A DNA stretch of 64,000 nucleotides from Streptomyces antarcticus (GTDB lineage Bacteria > Actinomycetota > Actinomycetes > Streptomycetales > Streptomycetaceae). The notes under the pieces are model-generated. The model was given only the letters and a program-made list of their open reading frames with translations. It did not search any database and was not told the origin of the DNA. Made by a program: the position numbers and the translations under genes. Where the stretch lies: NCBI RefSeq assembly GCF_026627255.1, contig NZ_JAPNLM010000001.1, positions 124,001 through 188,000 on the forward strand, given 5' to 3'. Position 1 is the first letter of the stretch, and each line of letters opens with the position of its first letter. Shown piece after piece: positions 9,572 through 18,702 of the stretch.

Positions 9572-10939
9572 TCAACGACCGCCTCGCCGGGCGGACCCGG
9601 TTTGCGTGCGCGCTTCCGGCGTTTGTCTGCTCAACTGCCAGACGTCGCCCTGCCGTTCGACGAACCCCAGAGAGTGAAGTTCGTACAGTCTGCCGATGAC
9701 TTCATCGGTGCCGGTGCCGGAGGCAAGTGCCAACTCCTCCACGTCCGCGGGCCGGCCGGCCGGGAGCGCTTCGAGCACACGGGCCGTGGCGCGGTCCAGC
9801 AGGTCCCGGGCGAGGACCGGTCCGCGCCGCTCGGGGGCCAGTTCGCCGATGGATCCGACCAGCTCGACGACCTCCGCCGCGTCGGAGACGAGCACGGCCT
9901 CGCCCCGCAGCAACTCGTGCACCCCCGCGGAGAGTCCGCTCGTCGCGGGCCCCGGCACCCCCATGGTGAACCGCCCGAGCTGCTGGGCCCGGCGGGCGGT
10001 CACCAGCGAGCCGCTGCGGTGGGCGGCCTCCACCACCACCGTGCCCCGGGTGAGGGCGGCGATGACCCGGTTGCGCAGGACGAACCGGCTGGGGGTGGGG
10101 TGGCTGCCGGGCGGCAGCTCCCCGAGGACCAGCCCCTGACCGGCGATCCGGCCGAGGAGCCCGGCGTGCCCGCGCGGGTAGGACACGTCCACGCCGCAGG
10201 CCAGCACCGCCGCGGTGGCGCCACCCGAGGCGAGGGCTCCCCGGTGGGCGGCGCCGTCGATCCCGTAGGCCGCGCCGGAGACGACGACCCAGCCCCGCTC
10301 GGCCAGGCCGGCGGCCAGGGTCTGGGCCATGTGCGCGCCGTACGGGGTGCAGGCCCGGGCCCCGACCACGGCCACCGAGCGCAGCGCCCAGGTCCGCAGG
10401 TCGGGCCGGCCCCGCAGCCAGAGCCCGACGGGCCGGGCGTCGGCGAGGTCGTCGAGCTGGGTCGGCCACTCCGCCGATCCGGGGCACACGAACCGGCCCC
10501 CCGCCGCGGCGGCCAGCGCCAGGTCCCGCCGGGGGTCGGCCAGCGCCGCCCGCCTGCGGTACCCGGCGAGCCGGTCCGGGCGCACCCCGGTGAGCACGGC
10601 CGCCTCCGGCTCGGGGCCGGTCAGCAGCCGTATCAGCCCCACGGCACCGTGCTCCCGCAGCCAGCGGCCGCCCCGCTCCTCCCCGGGCTCCAGCACCCGG
10701 GTCAGGGCCGCCCGCGCCAGCAACTCCACCTCTCCTCCCGGGCCTTGCCCCGGCAGTCGCCCCGGCGGACACCCCGTCCCCCGCTCGGACCCCCGCTCCC
10801 GATCCGGCTCCGGCCTCTCCCCGGGCACCCGGCCCGGCCCGTCCTGCGAAACCCGGCCCGGCCCGTTCCCCGGCCGCTCCCCCGGCCGCCGCCCCGGGTC
10901 CGGCTCCGGCACGCGCCCCGCCTCCGGCCACCCGGTCAT
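9572..10939 (-). CDS. dprA: DNA-processing protein DprA
   Basis: DprA binds single-stranded DNA and loads RecA in transforming bacteria. The Rossmann-like core is clear: SVAVVGARACTPYG, VVSGAAYGIDGAAHRGAL, ATAAVLACGVDVSYPRGH and GSHPTPSRFVLRNRVIAALT. A winged-helix-like C-terminal domain follows. The first 65 residues or so are a Pro/Gly/Arg/Glu-rich low-complexity segment (GRRPGERPGNGPGRV type) not part of the fold. The ATG overlaps the comM stop by four bases, so translation is coupled. Streptomyces is not known for natural competence, so a role in recombination or plasmid uptake is inferred. Confidence 0.92.
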   Translation of the reverse strand: MTGWPEAGRVPEPDPGRRPGERPGNGPGRVSQDGPGRVPGERPEPDRERGSERGTGCPPGRLPGQGPGGEVELLARAALTRVLEPGEERGGRWLREHGAVGLIRLLTGPEPEAAVLTGVRPDRLAGYRRRAALADPRRDLALAAAAGGRFVCPGSAEWPTQLDDLADARPVGLWLRGRPDLRTWALRSVAVVGARACTPYGAHMAQTLAAGLAERGWVVVSGAAYGIDGAAHRGALASGGATAAVLACGVDVSYPRGHAGLLGRIAGQGLVLGELPPGSHPTPSRFVLRNRVIAALTRGTVVVEAAHRSGSLVTARRAQQLGRFTMGVPGPATSGLSAGVHELLRGEAVLVSDAAEVVELVGSIGELAPERRGPVLARDLLDRATARVLEALPAGRPADVEELALASGTGTDEVIGRLYELHSLGFVERQGDVWQLSRQTPEARTQTGSARRGGR

Positions 10940-12561
10940 GCCGCTGCCCCCGTCTCGAGCGCCGCCCCGCGGGCGATCCCGGTCCGCAGTTCGAGCGCGA
11001 CCGCCACGTCCGGCGCCGCCGGCCGGTCCCGACCCCGCAGGTCGGCCACGGTCCAGGCGACCCGCAGCACCCGGTCCAGCCCGCGCGCGCTGAGCATCCC
11101 GCGTTCCAGGTCGCGTTCGGCCTGGCCCAGCGCTCCGGGGTCCACGGGCCACCGGGTGCGCAGCTCCTGCCCGGGCACCTCGGAGTTGAGCAGCCAGGGG
11201 GTGTCGGCGAGCCGGGACGCGGCGCGCTCCCGCGCCTCGCGGACCCGGTCGGCGACGACCGCGGTGGACTCCCCGCGCCCGCCCTGGCGGAGCAGGTCGG
11301 AGCGGGTCACCGGCTCCACCGCGACCCGCAGGTCCACCCGGTCGAGCAGGGGCCCGGACAGCCTCGCCTGGTAGCGCCGGATCACCGAGGCCGGGCATTC
11401 GCACCCCTGCCCCTGGAGCGTGTGCCGCCCGCACGGGCAGGGGTTGGCCGCGAGCACCATCAGGAACCGGGCGGGCAGCCGCACCACCCCGGCGGCGCGC
11501 GCGATGACCACGTGGCCCGATTCGAGGGGCTGGCGCAGCGCGTCCAGCGCACGGCCGTGGAACTCGGCGGCTTCGTCCAGGAACAGCACGCCCCGGTGGG
11601 CCAGGGACACCGCGCCCGGCCGGGGTACCCCGTTCCCGCCGCCCACCAGGGACTGCATGGTGGCGGAGTGGTGCGGCGCGCAGTAGGGCGGCCGGGAGAC
11701 CAGCGGCTCGCCGGGCGGGAGGATTCCCGCGACCGAGTGGACGGCCGTGACCTCCACCGACTCCCGCCGGCCGAGCGGCGGGAGGATCCAGGGCAGCCGC
11801 TCGGCCAGCATCGTCTTGCCCGCCCCGGGGGGCCCGCTGAGGAAGAGGTGGTGGCCCCCCGCGGCCGCCACCTCCAGGGCGCGGCGCGCGCCGTGCTGCC
11901 CGGCCACGTCGGCGAGGTCGGGGACGTCGGCGCTGTCGCCCCGGCCCGGGGTGATGCCGGTGCCGAGCCCCGCCCCCGGGAGCACCAGCCCGGCCAGCAT
12001 CGGATCGGGCCGCCCCGGCGGGCCGAGGTGCTCCTCCTCGGGAACCTCCCCGCCCGTGAGCACCGCGATCAGCTGCCGCAGGCTGCGTACGCCGAGCACG
12101 GACACGTCGGGCACGAGAGCAGCCTCGGAGGCGCACTGCTGCGGTACGACCACCTGCCGGTAGCCGGCCTCCGCCGCCGCGAGGACGGCGGGCAGGATCC
12201 CCCGGACCGGGCGGACCCGGCCGTCCAGACCGAGCTCGCCGATCAGCACGAGATCGGCGATCGTCCCCGGGTCGACCACCTCGGCGGCCCCCAGCACCGC
12301 GGCGGCCACGGCGAGGTCGAAGCCGGCCCCGGACTTCGGTACGGAGGCGGGGCTCAGCCCGACCGTGAGCTTCTTCTGCGGCCAGGCCGCCCCCGAGTTG
12401 ACGACGGCGGCCCGCACCCGGTCCCGGCTCTCGACCAGGGTCTTGTCGGGCAGGCCCACCAGGGTGAAGGCGGCCACTCCGGGCTCCAGGTCGGCCTGGA
12501 CCTCCACCACCACGCCGTCGACGCCCACCAGAGCCACGGAACAGGCTCGGGCGAACCCCAT
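10936..12561 (-). CDS. comM: ComM/YifB-family Mg-chelatase-like AAA+ ATPase
   Basis: A 541-residue AAA+ protein. ComM is a hexameric helicase that promotes branch migration during DNA integration in Vibrio. The N-terminal Lon-protease-like domain is visible in the first 170 residues (FTLVGLPDKTLVESRDRVRAA, LTVGLSPASVPKSG). The Walker A is SGPPGAGKTM, and Walker B is RGVLFLDEAAEF. A C-terminal Mg-chelatase domain follows, with the cysteine-rich ANPCPCGRH and GQGCECP segments. It starts with ATG overlapping the yraN stop and overlaps dprA at its end. Confidence 0.93.
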   Translation of the reverse strand: MGFARACSVALVGVDGVVVEVQADLEPGVAAFTLVGLPDKTLVESRDRVRAAVVNSGAAWPQKKLTVGLSPASVPKSGAGFDLAVAAAVLGAAEVVDPGTIADLVLIGELGLDGRVRPVRGILPAVLAAAEAGYRQVVVPQQCASEAALVPDVSVLGVRSLRQLIAVLTGGEVPEEEHLGPPGRPDPMLAGLVLPGAGLGTGITPGRGDSADVPDLADVAGQHGARRALEVAAAGGHHLFLSGPPGAGKTMLAERLPWILPPLGRRESVEVTAVHSVAGILPPGEPLVSRPPYCAPHHSATMQSLVGGGNGVPRPGAVSLAHRGVLFLDEAAEFHGRALDALRQPLESGHVVIARAAGVVRLPARFLMVLAANPCPCGRHTLQGQGCECPASVIRRYQARLSGPLLDRVDLRVAVEPVTRSDLLRQGGRGESTAVVADRVREARERAASRLADTPWLLNSEVPGQELRTRWPVDPGALGQAERDLERGMLSARGLDRVLRVAWTVADLRGRDRPAAPDVAVALELRTGIARGAALETGAAA

Positions 12562-12932
12562 CACGCCACCCCCCGGACGTGCTCCACCACGGGCGCCCCG
12601 CGCCGCGGCAGCACGACACCGACGAGGTCGATCCGCACTCCGCCCGGGGGCGGTCCTCCGTGGTCGAGGAGCCAGCGCCCGGCGAGTCCGCGCAACCGCT
12701 CGGCCTTGCCGGGCCGCACCGCGGCCATGGGGTGTTCGAAAACGCCCGCCCGGCGGGTCTTGACCTCGCAGACGACGAGGGCGTCCCCGTCCCGCGCCAC
12801 GATGTCGATCTCCCCGCCCCGGCACCGCCAGTTCCGCGCGATCACGGTCATCCCGGCCTCGGTCAGCCGGCGCGCCGCCAGCTCCTCGCCGTAGCGCCCG
12901 AGCGCCTGCCGTGCCACGTCCTTCGTGTCCAT
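12561..12932 (-). CDS. YraN family protein (UPF0102)
   Basis: A 123-residue protein of the YraN family, which has a restriction-endonuclease-like fold. The pattern [16 protein letters not shown], then [22 protein letters not shown], gives the D-ExK nuclease signature. No reaction has been firmly assigned to the family. It is first in the yraN-comM-dprA operon, with a TGATG overlap with comM, suggesting a DNA-processing role (inference). Confidence 0.9.
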   Translation of the reverse strand: MDTKDVARQALGRYGEELAARRLTEAGMTVIARNWRCRGGEIDIVARDGDALVVCEVKTRRAGVFEHPMAAVRPGKAERLRGLAGRWLLDHGGPPPGGVRIDLVGVVLPRRGAPVVEHVRGVA

Positions 12933-13083
12933 TCGGCACCACCTCCGGCACCGACGATCCCGTGCCCCCGCCCACCCCGTGGATCTTGGTGGACAACGGC
13001 GGCGTTGTGGATATCGCGGTCACCCTCAGGAGGGAGGGCGGCGGCGCCGGCAGGAGGGAGGAAAGCGGCGCCGGACGGGGACC

Positions 13084-13392
13084 TCAGCCGCCCGGAAGTT
13101 CGAGGTCGCTCTTGTTGAGCTCCTCGATGTTCACGTCCTTGAAAGTCAGCACCCGTACCTGCTTCACGAAACGGGCCGGCCGGTACATGTCCCAGACCCA
13201 CGCGTCGGCCATCGAGACCTCGAAGAAGACCTCCCCCTGGACCGAGTGCACCTGCATCTCGTAGTCGTTGGTGAGATAGAAACGGCGTTCGGTCTCGATC
13301 ACGTACTTGAACAGCCCGACGACGTCGCGGTACTCCCGATAGAGCTTCAGCTCCATCTCGGTCTCGTACTTTTCGAGGTCCTCGGCACTCAT
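13084..13392 (-). CDS. DUF2469 family protein
   Basis: A conserved actinobacterial protein of 102 residues, starting MSAEDLEKYETEMELKLYREY. Rich in aromatic and charged residues (VVGLFKYVIETERRFYLTNDYEMQ), with no known catalytic motif. Function unknown. The frame is open further upstream, but the ATG at 13392 begins the conserved part and has GGGGA a few bases before it. It follows the Nudix gene with a 13-base gap. Confidence 0.88.
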   Translation of the reverse strand: MSAEDLEKYETEMELKLYREYRDVVGLFKYVIETERRFYLTNDYEMQVHSVQGEVFFEVSMADAWVWDMYRPARFVKQVRVLTFKDVNIEELNKSDLELPGG

Positions 13393-13405
13393 GGCATGTT
13401 CCCCT

Positions 13406-13954
13406 TCAGCCGTGCGTCCCCCCATTGTGCGCCAGGCCTCCGCGCCCCTGAACGATTTCCGGGGCCAGGACCACCGGCGCACCCGGAGGACCGTCGTCGA
13501 GCAGCGTACGGAGCAGCTCGGCGAGTCTGGTCGGGTACACCGTCTCATGGGCCGAGAGCAGTTCCTCGGAGGTCCACCACCTCGCTCCGGTGACGCTGCG
13601 CCGCTCGAGTTCGGTGAGCCCGCCCATCTCGGTCGCGGTCTGGGCGGTACGGGCCAGGAAGTACCACTCGTCCTGCTCCCAGCGGCGCCCGTCGAAGGGG
13701 AAGGAGCAGTACCGGCGCCACAGCACCGGCCCCAGCTCCACCTGTGTGATCCCCGTCTCCTCCGCCAGCTCCCGCAGCGCGGCCTCCTCGCGGCTCTCCG
13801 CCCCCTCCAGGCCGCCGCCCGGGGTGAACCACCAGGTGTCGGCAGGTTGGGCCGGCTCGAAGCCGTGCAGCAGCAGGATCCGGTCCGCGGGGTCCAGCAG
13901 GACCACCCGCGCGACCTTGCGCACCCCGGGGCCGGCCGCCGGGTCAGCCGGCAT
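13406..13954 (-). CDS. Nudix hydrolase
   Basis: A 182-residue hydrolase that should cleave a nucleoside diphosphate linked to another group; the substrate cannot be read from sequence. The Nudix box is complete: G-x5-E-x7-REL-x-EE-x-G-I at about residues 47-69. The gene overlaps the end of sipZ by 11 bases. In S. lividans a mutT-like gene is reported in the sipZ operon, which fits this arrangement (recall, not checked). Confidence 0.93.
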   Translation of the reverse strand: MPADPAAGPGVRKVARVVLLDPADRILLLHGFEPAQPADTWWFTPGGGLEGAESREEAALRELAEETGITQVELGPVLWRRYCSFPFDGRRWEQDEWYFLARTAQTATEMGGLTELERRSVTGARWWTSEELLSAHETVYPTRLAELLRTLLDDGPPGAPVVLAPEIVQGRGGLAHNGGTHG

Positions 13955-14723
13955 CGGCCCGCTCCCGGCGCCGCCCGCGTCCCAGGGCCCGTACGAGGGG
14001 CCCGTACGCGGCTCCCAGCACCACCAGTACGGCTCCGGCGGCCACCGCCGCCACCTGGAGCAGCAGCGGCCCGGGCCGGGACACGCCGCCGGGCAGCGCC
14101 TCGTACGTCCCCGGCCGCTCGACCATGCCCGCCGAGGGCCAGGCCAGCGCGTCGACCCGGGCGTTGACCCCCGACCGCGGCACGGTGCCCTGCCCGGCCT
14201 CCTGGAGGTGGGACCGGGAGTCCAGCGAGGCGCTCCGCCGGTCGCCCAGCAGGAAGAGGTTTCCCTCGGGCACCGTGACCTCGAAGGGGATGCCGACGTC
14301 GGCCTGCCCGGGCGGCACGGCCAGACCCGGGTCCGGACGGGTGTCGTCGATGTAGGGCTCGTCCAGCGGCGTCCCGTTCACGGTCAGCTCACCGGCCGCG
14401 CCGCAGCACTTCACGGTGTCGCCGCCGATGCCGACGACCCGCTTGACCATGGGCAGGTCGCTCCACTCGGTGTCGGTGAAGACGACCACGTCCCCGCGGC
14501 GCACCTCGTCGCCCCCGATGCGCTGGGCCAGCACCCGGTCCCCGGGCCGCACCGTGGGCATCATCGAATCGGTCGGCACGGTGTAGGGCCGGTAGACGAA
14601 CGCCCCCCACACGAAGCCGCCGAGGAAGAGCGCGAAGCCGACGGCCACGGCGATCCCCGACAGCACGTTGCCGAGACCGCCGTGGCCGTTCCCGCCACCG
14701 CGTATTGCTTGTGTTCCGCCCAT
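13944..14723 (-). CDS. sipZ: Type I signal peptidase, SipZ-type
   Basis: A membrane-bound serine-lysine peptidase that removes signal peptides from secreted proteins. The protein has an N-terminal membrane segment, then PTDSMMPT with Ser53 as nucleophile and PMVKRVVGIGGD with Lys94 as general base. Box E is GNLFLLGDRRSASLDSR. A second hydrophobic segment near the C-terminus gives an extra membrane anchor, absent from the other copies that end in basic tails. I took the ATG at 14723 (MGGTQAIRGG); a GTG at 14765, directly after sipY, is also open. Fourth of four tandem paralogues. Confidence 0.88.
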   Translation of the reverse strand: MGGTQAIRGGGNGHGGLGNVLSGIAVAVGFALFLGGFVWGAFVYRPYTVPTDSMMPTVRPGDRVLAQRIGGDEVRRGDVVVFTDTEWSDLPMVKRVVGIGGDTVKCCGAAGELTVNGTPLDEPYIDDTRPDPGLAVPPGQADVGIPFEVTVPEGNLFLLGDRRSASLDSRSHLQEAGQGTVPRSGVNARVDALAWPSAGMVERPGTYEALPGGVSRPGPLLLQVAAVAAGAVLVVLGAAYGPLVRALGRGRRRERADAG

Positions 14724-14766
14724 TGCAGCGCCCCCACACTCGGAGATCGTCGACCTGGGCGGCACC

Positions 14767-15678
14767 CTACCGGTCGGTACGACCGCTGGTCAGCCTCCGG
14801 CGCCGCCACATCACGAGCGGCACCGCGCCGGTGAGCCCCAGCGCGGCCGGGCCGAGCCCGACCGGCGCCAGCCCGGAGGCGCCGAGGCCGAGCGCGACGG
14901 CGGCGGCCTGGTTGCCGATGCCCGGCTGGTCGAAGGTGTCCGGGACCGGCAGCGTGGACCAGCGGGTGATCGGCCACGCGACCACGACGGCCCGCCCGAC
15001 GACCTTGTCGACCGGCACGAAGCCCTTGGTGGAGTCCTGCATGTGGTAGCGGGAGTCCTGGGAGTTCTGCCGGTGGTCGCCCATCACCCAGATCTTGCCC
15101 TGGGGCACGGTGATCGGGCCGAACGGCATGTCGTCGCACGGGGTGTTGCCGGGGAAGATGTACGGCTCGTCCAGCTCCTTGCCGTTGACGACGACCGGTC
15201 CCCCCTTCTTGCACTCGACCGTGTCCCCGCCGATGGCGATGGTCCGCTTGATCAGGTCCTTCTCCTCCGCGGAGGGCATCAGACCGATCCAGCTGAGCGC
15301 CTTCTGCGCGATGTTGGGCTCCGGGGTGGGCTCCCCGGACAGCCAGGCCGCCGGGTCGTGGAAGACCACGACCTCACCGCGCTCGGGCTCGGAGCCGAAC
15401 CACGGGGTCAGCTTGTCCACCAGCACCCGGTCGCCCCGCTGCAGGGTGTCCTGCATGGAGTCGGACGGGATGGAGAACGCCTGCACGAGGAAGGTCTTGA
15501 TCAGGAGGGCCAGCAGCAGGGCGATGCCGATGAGGAGCGGGAGCTCCTTCCAGAACGAGCGGTGCGGATGCGCCTCGGCCCCGCCGTCCTCGGCCTCGCG
15601 CTCGACGGCGTCGTCCGGCCGCTCCTCGCCCTCGTCGCGTCCGGATCGTGCGCCTACCGCCACATCCCCCACATCCAC
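14767..15678 (-). CDS. sipY: Type I signal peptidase, SipY-type
   Basis: A 303-residue signal peptidase I. It has an acidic N-terminal cytoplasmic tail, one membrane segment (about residues 45-65), then IPSDSMQDTL with catalytic Ser74 and DLIKRTIAIGGD with Lys144. Box E is KIWVMGDHRQNSQDSRYH. A C-terminal hydrophobic segment followed by MWRRRRL suggests a second membrane anchor with a basic cytoplasmic end. Of the four paralogues it is closest in layout to SipY, reported as the main enzyme in S. lividans. The assignment of letters rests on gene order. Confidence 0.92.
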   Translation of the reverse strand: MDVGDVAVGARSGRDEGEERPDDAVEREAEDGGAEAHPHRSFWKELPLLIGIALLLALLIKTFLVQAFSIPSDSMQDTLQRGDRVLVDKLTPWFGSEPERGEVVVFHDPAAWLSGEPTPEPNIAQKALSWIGLMPSAEEKDLIKRTIAIGGDTVECKKGGPVVVNGKELDEPYIFPGNTPCDDMPFGPITVPQGKIWVMGDHRQNSQDSRYHMQDSTKGFVPVDKVVGRAVVVAWPITRWSTLPVPDTFDQPGIGNQAAAVALGLGASGLAPVGLGPAALGLTGAVPLVMWRRRRLTSGRTDR

Positions 15679-15775
15679 TCCTCACTCGGAAATCGCCGCC
15701 CGCCGGATTCAGACACGGGCCCTCCCCTCCCCTAACGAGCGGGAGTTCCCTAAGGCGCGGGAGACCGAGGACACA

Positions 15776-16636
15776 CTATGCGAACGGCGCGCCCCGTCCG
15801 CGCCCACGACGGCCGCGTCCCCCGCGGCGCGCCTGATCCGGCACCGTGCGGAAGGTCGCCGGCTGTTCCAGCCGGCGCCAGTGCCCGAAGGGCCAGGCGA
15901 TCACGACGGCCTCGCCGACGACGCCGTTCTCGTCGATGGTGCCCTCGAAGGCCTCGTCGAGGTGGAAGCGGGAGTCCGCCGACCTGGCCCGGTGGTCGCC
16001 CATCACGAACAGCCGCCCCGCCGGCACCCGCACCTCGAAACGGATCTCGGAGGGGGCGTTGCCCGGGTTCACGTACGGCTCATCGAGCGGCGCGCCGTTG
16101 ACGGTGACCCGGCCCCGGCCGTCGCAGCACACGACGGTGTCCCCTCCGACGCCGATGACGCGCTTGATCAGGTCCTGCTCGTCGGCCGAGGGCAGCAGGC
16201 CGATGAAGGTCAGAGTCTGCTTGACCTGCTTGACCCCGACGGGGTCCTGTGCGGGCCGGGCCGCATCGCCCTGGAGCCATCCGCCCGGGTCCTTGAACAC
16301 GACGACGTCCCCGCGCTGCACGTCGGAGCCGAACCAGGGGGTGAGCTTGTCCACCAGCACCCGGTCGCCGATCCGGATGGTCTGTTCCATCGAGCCGGAC
16401 GGGATGAAGAACGCCTGCACCAGGAAGGTCTTGAGCACCAGGGCTATGCACAGCGCCACGACCACGAGCAGCGGCAGCTCGCCGGCCCGGCGGGTGCGGC
16501 GGCGCCGCCGTACGCGGCGGGCCAGCCGGCGCCGCTGGGCGCGGCCGCCCTCCGCCGCGACGGGCTCCGGCTCCGGCTCGGGCTCGGGGGGCGGTTCGGG
16601 CTCCCGGTCGCGTCTCGACCGCCCCCGGCTACCCAT
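15776..16636 (-). CDS. sipX: Type I signal peptidase, SipX-type
   Basis: A 286-residue signal peptidase I with a distinctive N-terminus: a run of about seven Glu-Pro pairs (residues 12-25), then a block of arginines before the membrane segment (about 53-70). Catalytic Ser82 lies in IPSGSMEQT and Lys158 in DLIKRVIGVGGD. Box E is RLFVMGDHRARSADSRFH. The C-terminal end is Arg/Gly-rich and has no second membrane segment. Start overlaps the end of sipW by 8 bases. Confidence 0.92.
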   Translation of the reverse strand: MGSRGRSRRDREPEPPPEPEPEPEPVAAEGGRAQRRRLARRVRRRRRTRRAGELPLLVVVALCIALVLKTFLVQAFFIPSGSMEQTIRIGDRVLVDKLTPWFGSDVQRGDVVVFKDPGGWLQGDAARPAQDPVGVKQVKQTLTFIGLLPSADEQDLIKRVIGVGGDTVVCCDGRGRVTVNGAPLDEPYVNPGNAPSEIRFEVRVPAGRLFVMGDHRARSADSRFHLDEAFEGTIDENGVVGEAVVIAWPFGHWRRLEQPATFRTVPDQARRGGRGRRGRGRGAPFA

Positions 16637-17351
16637 GGCCGCCGCCCGCGGAACCCCAGCGCGACACCGGCCAGCCGATCCAGTCGGCGCGACCGATCAC
16701 CTTGTCCACCGGCACCATCCCCCCGCCCGGTTGCCCCAGGTGGTCCCGGGAGTCCCGGGACTGGGAACGATGATCACCCATCACCCACAGGGTCCCAAGG
16801 GGGACCACGATCCGGAAGGGCACCTGTGAGGGCGCGTCGCCGGGGTACAGGTACGGCTCGTCCAGCGGGACCCCGTTGACCCGCATCCGCCCGTCGGGAC
16901 CGCAGCACACCACGTCGTCACCGCCGACTCCCACGACGCGCTTCACGAAGTCGGAGTCCGAGGGCTCGGCGAGGCCGAGCGCCGAGGCCGCGCCGTGCAG
17001 GGCCTCGCCGACCGGGTTGTCCTCGGGCCGCTCGGGCAGGAAGGAGCCCGTGCCGTCGAAGACCACGAGGTCCCCGCGGCGCGGCCCGTCGCCGGAGCGG
17101 TAAGCCAGCTTGTTCACCAGGACCCGGTCCCCGACCTCGAGCGTCGGCTCCATGGAGCGGCTCGGGATCAGGAAGGGCTGCACCACGAAATTGCTGAACA
17201 GCAGCAGGAGGACGGTGCAGGTCACACCGAGCGCGACGGTCCGCCGCCACGTGTACGGACGCCCGCCCCGGGAGAACGCAGAACGCGGCCGCTCCTCCCC
17301 CTCGCCGGGGGAAGAGTGGCCGCGCTGCGTGTGAGGTGCTTCGGTGTCCAT
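16629..17351 (-). CDS. sipW: Type I signal peptidase, SipW-type
   Basis: A 240-residue signal peptidase I, the first of the four-gene cluster. One membrane segment lies at about residues 38-58. Catalytic Ser66 is in IPSRSMEPTL and Lys137 in DFVKRVVGVGGD. Box E is TLWVMGDHRSQSRDSRDH. It ends shortly after the domain with no C-terminal anchor. Not to be confused with the ER-type SipW of Bacillus: the Lys dyad residue here makes it the prokaryotic type. It follows rplS by 44 bases. Confidence 0.92.
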   Translation of the reverse strand: MDTEAPHTQRGHSSPGEGEERPRSAFSRGGRPYTWRRTVALGVTCTVLLLLFSNFVVQPFLIPSRSMEPTLEVGDRVLVNKLAYRSGDGPRRGDLVVFDGTGSFLPERPEDNPVGEALHGAASALGLAEPSDSDFVKRVVGVGGDDVVCCGPDGRMRVNGVPLDEPYLYPGDAPSQVPFRIVVPLGTLWVMGDHRSQSRDSRDHLGQPGGGMVPVDKVIGRADWIGWPVSRWGSAGGGHG

Positions 17352-17395
17352 CGGGAGCGAGCCTATCCGGCCGCCCCCGGACCCCGGAGGGGACC

Positions 17396-17746
17396 TCAGT
17401 GGTCGCGCTTCTCCTTGATCTTCGCGGCCTTGCCGCGGAGCTCACGGAGGAAGTACAGCTTGGCGCGGCGGACGTCACCGCGGCTGACGAGCTCGATCTT
17501 CTCGAAGATCGGGGAGTGGACCGGGAAGGTGCGCTCCACGCCGACGCTGAAGGAGACCTTGCGGACCGTGAAGGTCTCGGAGACGCCGGCGCCCTGGCGG
17601 CGGATGACTACACCCTTGAACTGCTGGATACGGGAGCGGTTGCCCTCGATCACGCGGACGTGGACGTTGACCGTGTCACCCGGGCGGAAGGCCGGGAGGT
17701 CCGAGCGGAGCGCAGCGGCGTTGACGCCATCGAGCAGGTGAGACAT
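17396..17746 (-). CDS. rplS: 50S ribosomal protein L19
   Basis: A 116-residue protein at the 30S-50S interface. It starts [30 protein letters not shown] and carries the L19 signature [43 protein letters not shown]. The frame is open 11 codons upstream, but the conserved protein begins at the ATG at 17746. It is the last of the rpsP-khpA-rimM-trmD-rplS block. Confidence 0.96.
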   Translation of the reverse strand: MSHLLDGVNAAALRSDLPAFRPGDTVNVHVRVIEGNRSRIQQFKGVVIRRQGAGVSETFTVRKVSFSVGVERTFPVHSPIFEKIELVSRGDVRRAKLYFLRELRGKAAKIKEKRDH

Positions 17747-17880
17747 GTTTCTTCGTCTGCTTTCTTCGCACGACGCCACAGGTCGCCGGTGCGGGTTTCC
17801 GGAGAGAATTCGGGAGCTGCGTCACCCTGCGGACGACGGTCCCCCTGTGGCAGGGGCGTCCACGAGCACACAGCAGCCGC

Positions 17881-18702
17881 CTATTCTTCCACGGCCTGCG
17901 GCCTGAGCCAAAATCGTCCGTCGGCGGACGGCGTCCAGCCCAGGGCGGAGAGGAGCTCGCGGTCCTTCTTGTCGAACGCGGCGGCCTCGCAGCGCTCGAT
18001 CAGGTCCGGACGGTTGCCCGCGGTCCGCCGGAAGGCCTCGTCCCGCCGCCAGCGGGCGATCTTCCCGTGGTGGCCGCTGACCAGCACGTCCGGGATGTCC
18101 CGGCCGCGCCACCGGGGGGGCTTGGTGTAGACGGGCCCCTCCAGCAGGTTCGCCATGTCGCCGGGCGCGAAGGAGTCGTCCCGGTGCGACTCGGCGTTGC
18201 CGAGCACGCCGGGCAGCAGCCGCGCCACCGCCTCGGTGATCACCAGGACGGCGGCCTCGCCGCCCGCCAGCACGTAGTCGCCGATGGAGACCTCGTACAC
18301 CGGCATCCGCGTCGCGTACTCGTCCATCACCCGGCGGTCGATGCCCTCGTAGCGGGCCGGCGTGAAGACCAGCCATGGCCGCTCGGAGAGCTCGACGGCC
18401 AGCTCCTGGGTGAACGGGCGGCCGCTGGGCGTGGGCACGACCAGGACCGGTCCGCGCGCCCCCGACTCGTAGCCGTCGGCCAGCGCCGCGTCCAGGGCCT
18501 CGCCCCACGGCTCGGTCTTCATGACCATGCCGGGACCGCCGCCGTACGGGGTGTCGTCGACCGTGTTGTGCCGGTCGTACGTCCAGTCGCGCAGGTCGTG
18601 GACGTGTACGTCGAGCTGGCCGCGGGCGCGGGCCTTGCCGACGAGCGAGACGTTCAGCGGCTCCAGGTACTCGGGGAAGATCGTGACGACGTCGAGACGC
18701 AT
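17881..18702 (-). CDS. trmD: tRNA (guanine37-N1)-methyltransferase
   Basis: TrmD methylates G37 next to the anticodon in tRNAs reading CNN codons and prevents frameshifting. The 273-residue protein has the SPOUT fold with a C-terminal trefoil knot: [12 protein letters not shown] at the start, YGGGPGMVMK, then EVSIGDYVLAGGEAAVLV which forms the SAM site. ATG overlaps the rimM stop (TGATG). A gap of about 130 bases without a strong hairpin separates it from rplS. Confidence 0.96.
   Translation of the reverse strand: MRLDVVTIFPEYLEPLNVSLVGKARARGQLDVHVHDLRDWTYDRHNTVDDTPYGGGPGMVMKTEPWGEALDAALADGYESGARGPVLVVPTPSGRPFTQELAVELSERPWLVFTPARYEGIDRRVMDEYATRMPVYEVSIGDYVLAGGEAAVLVITEAVARLLPGVLGNAESHRDDSFAPGDMANLLEGPVYTKPPRWRGRDIPDVLVSGHHGKIARWRRDEAFRRTAGNRPDLIERCEAAAFDKKDRELLSALGWTPSADGRFWLRPQAVEE

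Noticed and set aside
9572..12932. Natural-competence locus
   Set aside because: dprA, comM and yraN are widely conserved in non-competent bacteria and no DNA-uptake pilus genes are present.
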